From positions 20,808,293-20,872,292 of the forward strand of contig JAVGWX010000019.1 of NCBI GenBank assembly GCA_036924085.1: DNA of 64,000 nucleotides. Direction: 5' to 3'. Position 1 is the stretch's first letter. Each line of letters opens with the position of its first letter. The position numbers and the translations under genes are program-made. Below the pieces are notes generated by a model. It saw nothing but the letters and a program-made list of their open reading frames with translations, did no database searches and was not told where the DNA came from. Shown here in pieces: positions 1 through 9,672 of the stretch. The DNA comes from Ariolimax columbianus (lineage: Eukaryota > Mollusca > Gastropoda > Stylommatophora > Arionidae).

Positions 1-99
1 TGCCCGCCGGGTTCTTTGTAAAGGACAAGAACAGCACCACCGCCACACAGATGGTATGTCGTAAGAAGCGACTAACAGTGTTACATGTCATAACATAGT

Positions 100-215
100 G
101 GTTTGTTAAGAGCAGTATAGATGGCGCATAACAGGCTCCGGGTCTACTTTGCTCTAGTGTTTGAGTCTATTAAGATGGACTCGCACAACGGTTAACCACC
201 TTCCGCGACACCTGC
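100..215 (+). repeat. Diverged SINE-like dispersed repeat fragment
   Basis: A block around 118-170 (GGCTCCGGGTCTAC then TTGCTCTAGT) matches, with substitutions, a block at about 19205-19250 (GGCTGTGGGTCTAC then TCGCTCTAAT). The latter sits inside a better-preserved SINE-like copy. Only the middle portion can be aligned by eye, so the ends are approximate and no tRNA head was identified. Confidence 0.35.
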
Positions 216-426
216 CCCAACGCAGCGGAGTAATACGCTGCTTGACCCTAGCCCGCTAAGCAGGAAGTCCTCCTCTCAGCTATACTCATCTCATACTATA
301 GCTCGGACCAGCATATGGGCATCTGCCTCAGTAGAAGTACAGGACGACTAAGAACTAAGAAGAACTATGCTCCACTGGGGGTAAAATGCGATTTATTGAT
401 TCCATATCGATATCATTCGTATTAAG

Positions 427-640
427 AGGACCCATATGGACAGTATTGGTGTTACGGGATCCGATATGGATAACATTGGTGTTTTAAGGGTGTTCCATAT
501 GGATAACATTGGTGTTTTAAGGGTGTTCCATATGGATAGCATTGGTGCTAACTGGTCCCATTTGTAAAGCATTAGTGCTAAGGGTCCCATATGGATAACA
601 TTGGCGTTAAGGGGGTCCCATGTGGATACTATTGGTGTAA
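427..640. repeat. Short minisatellite, 33-39 bp degenerate unit
   Basis: About six imperfect copies of a unit containing CCATATGGATAACATTGGTG followed by a variable TTAAGGG spacer. The unit length varies between copies, which lets reading frames on both strands stay open for about 100 codons. Nothing indicates that these are translated. Confidence 0.8.
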
Positions 641-1180
641 ACATATCAACATACAGTGTGATAACCGTTGGTTGAGGAAACAACAATCATGTTTGGTTCT
701 GGGCTGTTTAGTCCGACACGCCCATTGTTATGGCACATATTATCCGGCCTTCGCTCGCAAGGGACACAACAATAATTATATCATCATTTTCTGGTTTGCC
801 TGTATCTACCAACTGATGAAAACGTTGATAAATCATTATTATGTTATTCTGATATTCACTGTATTTGATATTGATCATGCAGCGCAGATATTATTTACGA
901 CCTGTCGTCGTCATGCTATGGTGGCGTATGAAAGTATCCGGTTGTGCTTTTTGTCTCTACAACACAATGTTGTATTATTGTTTTCATTCTCATCGTTTGT
1001 CTCTGGTTTTTTGTTTTCGTGTGTTTTGTGTTGCTGATGTTGTTGTTGTGTGTGTATGTATGTGTGTGTGTGTGTGTGTTTGTTTACCTGTTATGTTGAT
1101 GTCTGTTAGTAATATCACTCGGGCTTTACCTTTTTGTTATAATTTTTCCCTTTAATAATACGATACTGTACGCGTTTTTA
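641..1180. other. AT-rich stretch without a recognisable gene
   Basis: No protein motif or repeat family was recognised. A short (GT)n run lies at about 1047-1080. Open frames of 96 and 148 codons cross this stretch, but they are rich in F, C, V and Y, have no domain signal, and one starts inside the preceding minisatellite. Confidence 0.5.
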
Positions 1181-1545
1181 AAGTCAAGGTTTGTCCCATA
1201 GTAGTTACACTACTGTTGGGGAATGAAGTTGTTAGAGACTACAGTATACTAAGTCAAGGTTGATCCCATAGTAGTTAACACTACTGTTGGGGAATGAAGT
1301 TGTTATAGATTTCAGTATACTAAGTCAAGGTTTGTCCCATAGTAGTTACACTACTGTCGGGGAATGAAGTTGTTAGAGACTACAGTATACTAAGTCAAGG
1401 TTGATCCCATAGTAGTTAACACTACTGTTGGGGAATGAAGTTGTTAGAGATTTCAGTATACTAAGTCAAGGTTTGTCCCATAGTAGTTACACTACTGTCG
1501 GGGAATGAAGTTGTTAGAGACTTCAGTATACTAAGTCAAGGCTTG
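1181..1545. repeat. 70/71-bp alternating dimeric minisatellite
   Basis: AAGTCAAGG recurs at 1181, 1251, 1322, 1392, 1463 and 1533, giving spacings of 70, 71, 70, 71 and 70. Copies alternate between a TTTGTCCCATAG/GTTACACTACTG form and a TTGATCCCATAG/GTTAACACTACTG form. The real repeating unit is therefore a 141-bp dimer. Confidence 0.9.
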
Positions 1546-1639
1546 TAAGTATGAAGTGATACAATAGTAGCTCAACCAGTTGCCTTAAACCTCAAACAAG
1601 GGGACGACGACTAACGTTTGGTCTGGAAAAATATACTGG

Positions 1640-1915
1640 CCAAGACCCTCACATCGGCTTTCTAGTAGCCCTCCCTGGAAACGGGCTGTTCTCATGGCAT
1701 CCTGGCTAATGAGGTGAAAGATCGACGTCATCCCCGTAGTAGTGAGTGACACGCAGATGAAGCGAAACATAGCACAACCGCCTGGAGGACTCCGGTCCAC
1801 CTTCACCAGCACGCTCGGGATGGGAGAAAAGCTACTGCAACCCGCCACTTAACGTCCTTTTCAAGACGTACAAAAGAGTAACCTTCTCATTGTGGGCATT
1901 CGCGTACAACAACCA
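1640..1915 (+). mobile_element. Dispersed retroposon 'repeat B', copy 1
   Basis: A block of roughly 275 bp aligns by eye with 57760-58015 in the same orientation, and with 27425-27610 and 48851-49076 in reverse. Shared landmarks are GGAAACGGGCTGTT near the left end, CACCTTCACCAGCACGCTC, CCGCCACTTAACG and a right end CATTGTGGGCATT followed by ACAACA. The copy at 48851-49076 carries a target-site duplication, so the family is mobile. It has no coding capacity, which suggests a SINE-like or non-autonomous element; the family name is unknown. Confidence 0.7.
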
Positions 1916-2063
1916 CCTGAAACAAATTTGAGGGCTACGTGAGAAAAAACGTTCCAGGGCCTATTATCAGAAGAACATTAAAGTACCTCTGCACCGTACA
2001 CTGTTTGACGTCACATTCAGTTAAAAAGGATTGTCCTGGAGGTTATCATCATGTTCAATCCAG

Positions 2064-2116
2064 TGGCACTGAATCCACTGATGCTGGTATAGAAAAGTAT
2101 CCATATTATTTATGAT
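2064..2116. repeat. Direct repeat, left copy (partner at 3481-3533)
   Basis: CACTGAATCCACTGATG, then GTATAGAAAAGTATCCAT and TTATTTA, recurs at 3481-3533 with a few substitutions. The two copies flank the decayed LINE and the telomere-like tract. At more than 50 bp it is too long for an ordinary LINE target-site duplication, so it is either a local duplication or a dispersed repeat. Confidence 0.65.
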
Positions 2117-2375
2117 CTTTGGTCCAAGATAAGAAGAGAAGCATCCAGCTCTTACAGCAGCATGACATTATCCATGTTGTCAGACGATGTAATAAGAACC
2201 ATGCTGTCTAACCCTGGTGTGGGTTCGACTGCGGACTCCACCGTCTTTTTTACGGGTGTTTGATGCGGAGTCCCCTGCATCTCGTAGTCGCCTCCTAGTC
2301 GTCTTGTCCTTGCCTTCCACTAGGGTCGGGCGGCTAGAGACGAGAGAATGAGGATAAACAGTAGCGTAGTTAATC

Positions 2376-3424
2376 ATGAACATGCAGGTTGGAATGGACC
2401 AGTTCTCTGCCGCATGCGAAAATTTTGGCCTGATCATAAATGCCAAAAAAACAGGTCATGTACCAACCAGCACCAGGCATGCCGTACACAAAACCAAAGA
2501 CTACAGTCAGCGGGCAGACGTTGAATGCCGTAGACAAATTCACATATCTGGGCAGCACGCTGTCGAGATCTGTCAGCCTATACGATGAGGTGGCAAGCAG
2601 AATAGCAAAGGCCAGCACAGCCTTTGGTAGAATGCGCTCGATAGTCTGGGCACGTCGTGGCATCAGCGTCAAGACCAAATTGAAAGTCTACCGTGCAACC
2701 ATCATTCCAACCCTACTATACGCTTGCGAAAGCTGGACTGTATACTCTGGACATGCAAGGAGGTTAAACCACTTCCACACAGGTTGCCTGAGGCGAATAT
2801 TCCACATCCGATGGCAAGATCGTGTCACTGACATCGAGGTTCTCTCGAGGGCTAACATGCCCAGCATGCATGCACTGCTAGAAAAAGCACGACTAGGATG
2901 GGCCGGACACCTCGTCCGTATGTCAGACGAGCGGCTCCCAAAGAAGCTTCTCTACGGCGAGCTGAGAGACGGATGGCGCGAGAGAGGGCGCCCAAAGAAA
3001 CGTTTTAAAGACGGTCTGAAGGACTCACTAAAAAGTTGCCAGATAGACTTCGACACCTGGGAATGTCTTGCGAAAAACAGATCTGACTGGAGAAGCGCAG
3101 TCAAATCGGGTGTAGCTGCCGGTGAAGATCACCGTGATGTGAAAGCCCAGAACAGACGCGAGACGCGGAAATCCCGAGTAGCGGGAACACCATCCCCTTC
3201 TACAAACCTCGTGTACCGATATGTAGCAGATGTTTTTGTGCTCGCATTGGCCTGTTCAGCCACATGCGCACCCATACCCAACATGGAAATCTGTGACAAG
3301 GATGATGTCGGCGGTCCTCATCGACAACGATGGACAGCTATTAGCATTAGTTAATTCTTACTAAAAAATATCGCTAGCAATGCAAATTATATCATCATCG
3401 TCTACGATGGACGGCGGCCTTTAT
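2376..3424 (+). pseudogene. LINE reverse transcriptase C-terminal region, 5'-truncated and frameshifted
   Basis: Frame 3 from 2376 encodes MDQFSAACENFGL, the usual lead-in to the RT thumb region of endonuclease/RT LINEs. The signal continues in frame 1 from about 2455 with KFTYLGSTLSR, VYRATIIPTLLYACESW, LGWAGHLVRM and ERGRPKKRFKDGLKDSL, all characteristic of LINE ORF2 C-termini. Near 3210 it shifts frame again into ICSRC...RIGLFSHMRTHT, a degenerate Cys/His finger-like tail ending in a stop. The RT catalytic core and endonuclease are absent, and at least two frameshifts are present. It is therefore a dead copy. The last roughly 70 bp before 3424 is probably LINE 3' UTR. Confidence 0.85.
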
Positions 3425-3472
3425 AAACCCTAACCCTAACCTAACCCTAAACCTAACCATAACCATAAACCT
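3425..3472. repeat. Short telomere-like CCCTAA tract
   Basis: AAACCCTAACCCTAACC is followed by degenerate CTAACCCTAAACCTAACC and CATAACC units. The motif is the complement of the metazoan telomeric TTAGGG repeat. It is only about 48 bp long and lies between the LINE 3' end and the right copy of the direct repeat. Confidence 0.75.
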
Positions 3473-3480
3473 AAAAATCA

Positions 3481-3533
3481 AGCGACACTGAATCCACTGA
3501 TGCGAGTATAGAAAAGTATCCATGTTATTTACC
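3481..3533. repeat. Direct repeat, right copy (partner at 2064-2116)
   Basis: See the left copy. The substitutions include CTGGTATAG versus CGAGTATAG and CCATATT versus CCATGTT. Confidence 0.65.
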
Positions 3534-4250
3534 TCCCTGTAACGGTCCGAGTTGTAGGCCACACAAGGGGTTGGTAAAGTATAGTTTAGTATGAAATAAT
3601 ATAAATAAGAATAGTATAGTATAGTTAATCGTTCTTTTCTTCATGTATCAAACTAGAAGTGATTACAATGTTACCTTGAGAAGTGCTGTAGAGATCGAAG
3701 ATGCAATCAGTGATCGAGCTGCATTCAATCAACTACTCGTAAATGCCTGTTTCTAACTGATACATATCTGACCAAGACCCTATCCCGGTCCTGGAAACAG
3801 ACTACAACCATGCATGCTGTCTGAGAGAATATTGATAGAAGAGGAAAAGCAAAACATGTCCGCAAAAATTCCGTGCTCTAACCAAATGTTACCGTCAAGC
3901 GAAATATCGCAGCCTCGCTGTAAACTATGTCACATTATGACGTCCATTTCAGGACGGACGAAGACCAGGAGGTGACGTTATTCATATTTGGGCATATTCT
4001 GTTAAAACAATTTTAAGGTTGTTCTCTTACTCGTGCATGTAGTATTGTTTATAGAGATTTATTTTAATACCCTTAAGACTTTTATCCGTTGGTCTATAAG
4101 AATAACTGCATTCCCATGAATTGCTGAGTCCTCCACCTAGAGAAGTTACATCTAGCTGTTAGTTGCTATTAACGACATGATCTCAGTGTGGCAGTGAACT
4201 GTTCTCGTATGGGTCACACAGTCTACTTCCAAGTTAGGCCCCAATGTCAG
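3534..4250. other. Non-coding stretch with one diverged dispersed repeat
   Basis: No ORF with a domain signal was seen. The portion at about 3768-3960 (CCAAGACCCTATCC, CCTGGAAACAG, then ATATCGCAGCCTCGCTGTAAA) resembles 13990-14240 and in part 6820-6860. It also shares its CCAAGACCC...GGAAACAG start with repeat B. It is a diverged dispersed-repeat relic with uncertain borders. Confidence 0.45.
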
Positions 4251-4254
4251 TCGC

Positions 4255-6762
4255 CTCTTACGACATGATATCAGCCGCCTCTGACGACATGATATCAGCC
4301 TCCTCTGACTACATGATATCAGCCGTCTCTGACGACATGATTATCAGCCGCAGCTGACGACATATCAGCCGCCTCTGACGACTTGATATCAGCCGCCTCT
4401 GACAACATGATATCAGCCGCCTCTGATCACATCATATCAGCCGCCTCTGACCACACGATACCAGCCGCCTCTGACCACATGATACCAGCCGCCTCTGACC
4501 ACATTATATCAGCCGCCTCTGACGACATGATATCCACCGCATCTGACGACATGACATCAGCCGCCTCTGACGACATGATATCAGCCGCCTCTGACCACAT
4601 GATATCAGCCGCCTCTGACCACATGATATCAGCCGCCTCTGACCACATGATATCAGCCGCCACTGACGACATGATATCAGCCGCCTCTGACGACATGATA
4701 TCAGCCGCAGCTGACCAAATGATATCCGCCGCCTCTGACGAAATGATATCAGCCGACTCTGACGACATGATATCAGCCTCCTCTGACCACATGATATCAG
4801 CCGCCTCTGACCACATGATATCAGCCGCCTCTGACCACATGATATCAGCTGCCTCTGACGACATGATATCAGCCGCCTCTAACCACATGATATCAGCCGC
4901 CTCTGATGACATGATCTCAGCCGCCTCTAACCACATGATATCAGCCGTCTCTGACCACATGATATCAGCCGCCTCTGGTGACTTGATTTATATCAGCCGC
5001 CTCTGACGACATAATGTCAGCCGTCTCTGACGACATAATATCAGCCGTCTCTGACGACATGATTATCAGCCACCTCTGACGACATGATTGATATCAGCCG
5101 CCTCTGACGACATATCAGCCGCCTCAGACGACTTGATATCAGCCGCCTCTGACAATATGATATAAGCCATCTCTGATCACATCATATCAGCCGCCTCTGA
5201 CCACATGATACCAGCCGCCTCTGACCACATGATACCAGCCGCCTCTGACCACATGATATAAGCCGCCTCTGACGACATGATATCTGCCGCCTCTGACGAT
5301 ATGATATCAGCCACCTCTGACGACATGATATCAGCTGCCTCTGACAACATGATATCAGCCACCTCTGAGGACATGATTGATATCAGCCGGCTCTGACGAC
5401 ATATCAGCCGCCTCAGACGACTTGATATCAGCCGCCTCTGACAATTTGATATCAGCCATCTCTGATCACATCATATCAGCCGCCTCTTACCACATGATAC
5501 CAGCCGCCTCTGACCACATGATACCAGCCGCCTCTGACCACATGATATAAGCCGCCTCTGACGACATGATATCTGCCGCCTCTGACGACATGACATCAGA
5601 CGCCTCTGACGACATGATATCAGCCGCCTCTGACCACATGATATCAGCCGCCTTTGACGACATGATATCAGCCGCATCTGACGACATGATATCAGCCGCC
5701 TCTGAGAACATGATATCAGCCGCCTCTGACCAAATGAAATCCGCCGCCTCTGACGACATGATATCAGCCGCCTCTGACGACATGATATCAGCTGCCTCTA
5801 ACCACATGAAATCAGCCGCCTCTGATGACATGATCTCAGCCGCCTCTAACCACATGATATCAGCCGTCTCTGACCACATGATATCAGCCGCCTCTGGTGA
5901 CTTGATTTATATCAGCCGCCTCTGACGACACAATATTAGCCGCCTCTGACGATATGATATCAGCCGCCTCTGACGACATGATATCAGCCGCCTCTGACGA
6001 CATGATATCAACCGGTTCTGATGACATGAATGATATTAGCCGCTTCTGACGACATAATATCAGCCGCCTCTGACGACATGATTGATATCAGCCGCCTGTA
6101 ACCACATGATATCAGCCTCCTCTGACTACATGATATCAGCCATCTCTGACGACATGATTATCAGCCGCAGCTGACGACATATCAGACGCCTCTGACGACA
6201 TGATATCAGCCACCTCTGACGACATGATATCAGCTGCCTCTGACGACATGATATCAGCCACTTCTGACGACATTATTGATATCAGCCGCCTCTGACAACA
6301 TGATATCAGCCGCCTCTGATCACATCATATCAGCCGCCTCTGACCACATGATACCAGCCGCCTCTGACCACATGATACCAGCCGCCTCTGACCACATTAT
6401 ATCAGCCGCCTCTGACGACATGATATCCGCTGCATCTGACGACATGACATCAGCCGCCTCTGACGACATGATATCAGCCGCCTCTGACCACATGACATCG
6501 GCCGCCTCTGACCACATGCTATCAGCCGCCTCTGACGACATGATATCAGCCGCCTCTGACGACATGATATCAGCCGCTTCTGACTAAATGACATCCGCCG
6601 CCTCTGACGACATGATATCAGCCGCCTCTGACGGCATGATATCAGCGGCCTCTGACGACATAATATCAGCCGCCTCTGACGACATGATATCAGCCGCCTC
6701 TGACGACTTGATATCAGCCGCCTCTGACCACAGGATATCAGCCTCCTCTGATATCAGCGTGG
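4255..6762. repeat. 24-bp GATATC minisatellite, about 2.5 kb
   Basis: Roughly 100 copies of a 24-bp unit: GATATCAGCCGCCTCTGAC plus five variable bases, usually GACAT or CACAT. The unit is a multiple of three and rarely contains a stop, so long frames are open on both strands. The plus frame reads ISAASDDM and the minus frame reads ADIMSSEA. A larger-scale duplication is visible: the rare variant CTCTGGTGACTTGATTT recurs with 919-bp spacing (near 4981 and 5900). Blocks beginning near 4383 and 6276 also correspond. Variants are shared across all frames, with no sign of codon selection. Confidence 0.95.
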
Positions 6763-6769
6763 CAGTTGT

Positions 6770-7270
6770 TTCCAGCTTCTCCTAAGATATCATTACGCTG
6801 CCGAAGACGGATATGTTGGACCAAAAGGTGTAAATATCGCAGTCAATCTGTAAACTATAGACAGAACGCAATCCATTCTCCAGATTACATCCTGCTACTT
6901 GCAAAGCCCTGTTTAGAGTTTAGTTGGAGGAGATTGAGAACAAATACAGAAGAAGAAGATATAATTACCAGCTCCCTTCCATGACGCCTTTCCCTTTCGT
7001 ATCGTAATTCCTCCACGAATTTAGAACTTGACATACTAGAACGTAAAGAAGTCAAGTCTATATTTGTCACTAGAGTGTCACTGAGTCACAAAAAGACTTG
7101 AGGTGGATCCATATACGCAGGCCTACGCATACCAAAACCTCACGAGCACCATGTGGAGTATAGGACTTCAACTAATGCACGCCGTATTCAAATGTTGATC
7201 ACGCTGTTATCTATTGCCGTTTGTGTGCCCAAGTTTGTACAGAATTGGTAAGTTAGCCACATACCCCACT
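6770..7270. other. Unassigned non-coding stretch
   Basis: No gene or clear repeat was recognised. A short piece near 6830-6860 (TAAATATCGCAG...CTGTAAACTAT) echoes a dispersed repeat also seen near 3900 and 14200. Confidence 0.4.
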
Positions 7271-7560
7271 ACTTAGCTTAACGTCTTTTTACTGGTTTAG
7301 AAGATTCTGCAGAGTCTGTAGACAACCAGTTTCTTTTACATTAACTTGATAACAAATCTATACCTATTCTTGCATGCATTAATTGACCCTGCCTCCACTA
7401 TTTCCTATGGCAAGGCATTCCAAACATTCACTAATCTCTGGCCATCAACATTAATTTCCTGATATCTGATCTGGACCTTTTTTAAATTAATGTGTGGCTG
7501 TTCCCTCTTATTCGTGTAGACGGCTGTACTTTGAAGAAAAAAACTGGTTATAGTCTAACT
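7271..7560 (-). mobile_element. CR1-like LINE 3' fragment
   Basis: This aligns by eye with the 3' portion of the element at 9673-11450 (about 9686-9975). Shared blocks include AACGTCTTTTTACTGGTTTA, AACCAGTTTCTTTTACAT, CCCTGCCTCCACTA and GGCTGTACTTTGAAGAA. It covers the extreme C-terminus of the RT ORF and the 3' UTR on the minus strand. It is diverged, carries indels and has no usable coding capacity. Confidence 0.85.
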
Positions 7561-7730
7561 TCCCCCTTCCCCCTCTCTTTCTCTCTGTCTTTCTCTCTCC
7601 CTCTCTTTTTCTCTCTACCTCTCTCTTTCTCTGTATCCCTCTCTCTGTCTCTTTCTCTCTCTCTCTTACTCTCTACCTTCCTCTTTCCCTCTCTACCTTC
7701 CCCTCTCCTTCTCTCTATCTGTCGCCTATT
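7561..7730. repeat. Polypyrimidine CT-rich tract
   Basis: Nearly pure C/T sequence dominated by CTCT and CTTT. It begins exactly where the CR1-like fragment stops. Confidence 0.85.
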
Positions 7731-8285
7731 TCAACATGCATGGTGGGTTACAGTGTTACTATTATGTACACCTCAACCGGGCCCCGGTAACTCTACTGCT
7801 GTTTCATAGGTAGTGGTTTCCCCTACATTATCGTGTAATCGCTCCTGGAATAAACGGGATAACAAGTATTTAAGGAAGTACGCGTGACGCAACATCATAT
7901 CATCTGGTTGTCTAAAATTATACAAGCAGGTTTGGCACATAAAATCTGTCATTTGTGTCAGGTAGCTACACAAATCACCATTGCGTGACATCCATGTCAG
8001 GAAGGCACGTTATCTGGTAGTGGTTACTTCAAAGTGTTTTGTTCAGTCCATATCTTGGGGAGTACTTTGTAAATGTTAGAAATAATCATCATAGTTCTCG
8101 CTTGGAAATGTGTATGTATTTGGTATGAGGAGTGTGTGGCCGATCGGATATGATATCTGTTCGCAAAAGGTAAGGCATGTTTTCTTTGGATGATAAAATA
8201 GAAGCAGCCTGTATACTATAGAGGCAAGCAGCCTTTATTCCCCAGCCATACTCATCGGAGGTGGCGAGGAAGGGCTAGTCACCCT
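7731..8285. other. Unassigned non-coding stretch
   Basis: Nothing recognisable was found. A 72-codon minus-strand open frame here has no domain features. Confidence 0.4.
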
Positions 8286-8289
8286 ACCT

Positions 8290-8440
8290 CACTTCTTCTT
8301 ATTCTTTTTCTTATTTTTTCTTCTTCTTGTTTCCTTCCTCCCTTCCTTCCTTCCTTCCTTCTCCTCTCCTTCTTTCCCTTCTCTCTCCTTCTTCTTCTTT
8401 CTCCTTTCTCCTTTCTTTCTTCTTTCTTCTTCTTCTATCA
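8290..8440. repeat. (CTT)n / (GAA)n polypyrimidine microsatellite
   Basis: TTC, CTTC and CCTT runs. Read on the minus strand this is a GAA-rich tail attached directly to the 3' end of the adjacent LINE fragment. The related element at 16607-17305 ends in the same type of tail. Confidence 0.85.
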
Positions 8441-8680
8441 ACTGGTGCAATGCTTCTTGCACGGTGAGGTTCACTGTACGTTTCAGGTCTTCGCCCGTCC
8501 CCACTCCATAAGTGGGGCAGTCCTGCAGGATATGATCCGGTGTTTGCTTGGGTTATTATAATCGCGCTTAGGGGGGGGGGGGGGTATCTAAAACCCATTC
8601 TGTGGACGTGGGTCTTGATTCTGCAATGTCCTATTCTGAGTCTGAAGGGCTGAGACCTCGTACACATAAATCTGACACTT
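8436..8680 (-). pseudogene. LINE C-terminal fragment (post-RNase H region)
   Basis: On the minus strand a frame reads FRLRIGHCRIKTHVHRMGF. It is interrupted by a G-run at 8571-8584, then continues in another frame as QTPDHILQDCPTYG and LKRTVNLTVQEALHQLIEE. The FRLRTGH...HILQxCP arrangement is the conserved tail downstream of RNase H in many invertebrate non-LTR elements. The copy is a short, frameshifted remnant. Confidence 0.75.
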
Positions 8681-9205
8681 CATCCTTGAAAGCAAGTTGT
8701 GCAATAGTGATGCTATTACTGCAAGATTGTATAATAAACTCATTCAAATAATTCAAAAGCCACCTATCAAATCTCACGATATTAAACATGAGAAATTAAT
8801 ATTATTCTATAAAATACTGCTTAAAATAATTTAAAGGCCACTTAACAAATCGCACGATATTAAAAATGTAAACTTTTTTTAATGAATCATACTTTATAAT
8901 ATTGTTGTTTAGTCATTTCGACATCATTTGATGAATGGTTTCATGAAAACTATGAATTTGTATGAAAGCAATGTCCTGGTTAATTGGACACACCATTCTT
9001 CCTAAAATGCAGAAATGTCGGCTGCTAGAATACGATTGTTAGTAGCTTGTACGATCATTATGGGCATTGGTACAAACCAGGAAATTCTGCCTCAAGGATA
9101 GTTAACCTTCTGATAATGTGTTGAAGTTCACCTGCAACTCCTGTTGCAAGTTTTGGAACGGTTGAGGTCACCAGCTGGTGAATGGTTACCCCCTGTTAAT
9201 CGTAT
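8681..9205. other. AT-rich unassigned stretch
   Basis: A block AAATCTCACGATATTAAA near 8773 is repeated with changes near 8850 (AAATCGCACGATATTAAA), a local two-copy duplication with about 76-bp spacing. Nothing else is recognised. Confidence 0.5.
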
Positions 9206-9210
9206 CAAGA

Positions 9211-9450
9211 AGGGATCGCTGTAGTCAAGAGGTTAAGGCACTCTCCTCTCACAGTGATGAACGGAAACGGTGGGCGATCGAATCCCGAAAGTTGCAAGCG
9301 ACCCCTGGTCTCACGGGAGGTAAGACCAGAGTGCTTGTATCCTGAGTTACCTCCAGTCGTCTCGACCAATAGTCTTGCCACTGATCTAAGGTATCTCGGG
9401 ATAAGAGTGATATTGATGACCAGCGCCGCCCGCTCCTCACTATAATCCAA
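9211..9450 (+). mobile_element. tRNA-derived SINE
   Basis: A perfect RNA polymerase III A-box match, TAGTCAAGAGG, lies at 9222-9232. A perfect B-box match, GATCGAATC, lies at 9276-9284, with tRNA-like spacing. The body follows with ACCTCCAGTCGTCTCGACCA. It resembles a tRNA-headed SINE rather than a tRNA gene, because no acceptor-stem closure follows the B box. Confidence 0.75.
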
Positions 9451-9672
9451 ATACACTCACACATCACATTATTAAGACAAATCCGTCTGATGTTGTGGCT
9501 TTCACTTTTTGCGATAGACAATAACAAAACAAATAACAAAGTCAAGACGGGACATAACTGTTGAACAGAGCTGAGATCAAGTGAGAGTTATGGTTAGTGC
9601 CTGCTGATGACGTGTAGCAGTTGGAAGAAGTCATTAACAAGAGCTCTGTGAGGATAAACTTTCTTATTTTTG

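Noticed and set aside
1585..1848. 87-codon minus-strand frame
   Set aside because: Lies mostly in the dispersed repeat B and is not conserved in other copies.
4383..5006. 207-codon ISAASDDM repeat frame and its minus-strand partner
   Set aside because: Product of a 24-bp unit with few stops in several frames; no signal peptide, domain or codon-level selection is visible.
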